Assembly (NCBI RefSeq): GCF_964031245.1
Contig: NZ_OZ035017.1
Coordinates: forward strand, 837,402 to 901,401
Source: Rickettsiella endosymbiont of Miltochrista miniata
Lineage (GTDB): Bacteria > Pseudomonadota > Gammaproteobacteria > Diplorickettsiales > Diplorickettsiaceae
DNA: 64,000 nt
Reading direction: 5' to 3'
Positions 63,187 to 64,000 of the stretch are shown piece by piece (the stretch's first letter is position 1; every line of letters starts with the position of its first letter). The notes beneath the pieces were generated by a model. That model saw only the letters and a list, made by a program, of their open reading frames with translations. It did no database searches and was not told the origin of the DNA. A program made the translations under genes and the position numbers.

Positions 63187-64000
63187 TCATAGCGGTTTTA
63201 TCGTACTCCAATTACGACAAGCCGGGCATAGCCAATCAAGCATTTTGCTATTAAAACCACAGCTTAAACAACGATACACCGGTTTATTTTCCATCAATTT
63301 TTTAATCAGATCTTTTAGGCTAGTTAAATTACTTTTATCCGTCGTAGAACAATTTTCTTGTGCTAAATGCAAATCAACTAATTGATATAAGCCAGGCAAT
63401 GAAGGCTTAGCTTGTAATTGCCGCGTCAAAAATTGTAGTGCTTTATCATTATCATTTTCTTGGATTAATTTAACGATAGCCAGTGAAATGGGTGTCTGTG
63501 CATGCTCGTTGAGTGTTTCATGCAAATAACCTAATAACCCTATCGTTCCTGAATGATGTTGTAAATAACATTGGTTAAGTGGTGCTAACGTTTCAGTAAT
63601 ATAATCCGGATCTTGTTTTTTTATTGCTTGATAGATAGTAATAGCTTCTTCCCATTTTTCGGCAGCAATGGCCAATTTTCCTTTAATAAGATTAGCTCGA
63701 ACACAGTTCACATCATATTTTAGCGCCTGCTCTAAGAGTTTAATAACTTCTTTTTGGCTGGCTTGGGTATTGAGTAAATTCTGTGCTAATTCGCAATGAT
63801 AATGCGCAATATTTTTAAAAATTTTGTTATCCCATTTCGAAATTTTTTTTGCTTGTTTTATGGCGATTTCCCAACGCTTTTGTTGTTGGTAGATTTCTAA
63901 TAGATAACGCACAGCAATACGCGCGTACTCGCTATCGTCATGATGGATCACTTCAAAAAATAAGCGCTCTGCCCTATCTAATAAACCTGCGCAATAATAA
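63187..64000 (-). CDS. lapB: LPS assembly protein LapB (5' truncated by window edge)
   Basis: LapB (YciM) is an inner-membrane-attached TPR protein that controls LpxC turnover with FtsH and so LPS synthesis. About 271 C-terminal residues are visible of a usual 390. The frame stays open to the window edge (AGLLDRAERLFFEV precedes the internal GTG at 63951), so the N-terminal membrane helix and first repeats are missing. TPR helices such as NQCYLQHHSGTIGLLGYLHE and the C-terminal rubredoxin-like module (YRCLSCGFNSK, then WLCPACRNWSTIKPL) identify it. Confidence 0.93.
   Translation of the reverse strand, partial: YYCAGLLDRAERLFFEVIHHDDSEYARIAVRYLLEIYQQQKRWEIAIKQAKKISKWDNKIFKNIAHYHCELAQNLLNTQASQKEVIKLLEQALKYDVNCVRANLIKGKLAIAAEKWEEAITIYQAIKKQDPDYITETLAPLNQCYLQHHSGTIGLLGYLHETLNEHAQTPISLAIVKLIQENDNDKALQFLTRQLQAKPSLPGLYQLVDLHLAQENCSTTDKSNLTSLKDLIKKLMENKPVYRCLSCGFNSKMLDWLCPACRNWSTIKPL

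Overview
This window looks like the chromosome of an intracellular, arthropod-associated gammaproteobacterium of the order Legionellales, most like Rickettsiella or Diplorickettsia. This is inferred from gene content: gammaproteobacterial housekeeping clusters, an array of paralogous small outer-membrane barrels, very large modular toxins, ankyrin-containing proteins and a dense family of GC-rich palindromic repeats in AT-rich DNA. No rRNA, tRNA or CRISPR array was seen.

Layout. 1-2342 is the 3' part of uvrA. 2494-8235 holds six tandem minus-strand outer-membrane barrel genes, each with its own sigma70-type promoter, a TTAACTAGTTAA-type palindrome in the 5' leader and a compact terminator; a 362-bp GIY-YIG nuclease element sits between the fifth and sixth. 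A hypothetical gene (8466-9617) and a 1985-residue NB-ARC toxin-like protein (9710-15667) separate these from three more barrel genes (15856-17956). 18051-26692 is core metabolism: ubiA, coaD, a ferredoxin, then rpmF-plsX-fabH-fabD-fabG-acpP-fabF-mltG. The usual continuation tmk-holB-tatD lies at 35280-37701, split off by a 2510-residue ankyrin/TPR toxin-like protein (27394-34926), a small coiled-coil gene and repeats. 37901-46143 carries a secreted adenosine deaminase-like protein, a toxin-antitoxin pair bracketed by a duplicated gene tail, an LpxO-like hydroxylase, a GT39 glycosyltransferase, folE and the metNIQ transporter.

The last third is more accessory. It holds an orphan receiver protein, a Tus-like replication-terminus protein preceded by long inverted repeats, and a large membrane protein that meets mutM tail to tail. 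Then comes a block (51793-61139) of probable host-directed proteins: an ExoY/edema-factor-like nucleotidyl cyclase, a candidate Cys-His-Asp protease, an ankyrin-methyltransferase fusion, a beta/gamma-crystallin-like protein, a juvenile-hormone-acid-methyltransferase-like protein and a second large membrane protein. The window ends with an ABC-F ATPase and the 3' part of lapB.

How it fits together. The core genes (DNA repair, CoA and fatty acid synthesis, ubiquinone, folate, LPS control, methionine uptake) are those expected of a reduced but metabolically active intracellular bacterium. The barrels and the lipid A genes shape the surface. The two giant proteins share a clostridial-toxin-like translocation region joined to different N-termini (NB-ARC versus ankyrin/TPR plus a CheD-like deamidase candidate), and with the cyclase and JHAMT-like protein they are the best candidates for host manipulation. 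All functions are read from sequence motifs recalled by eye; no database search was run.
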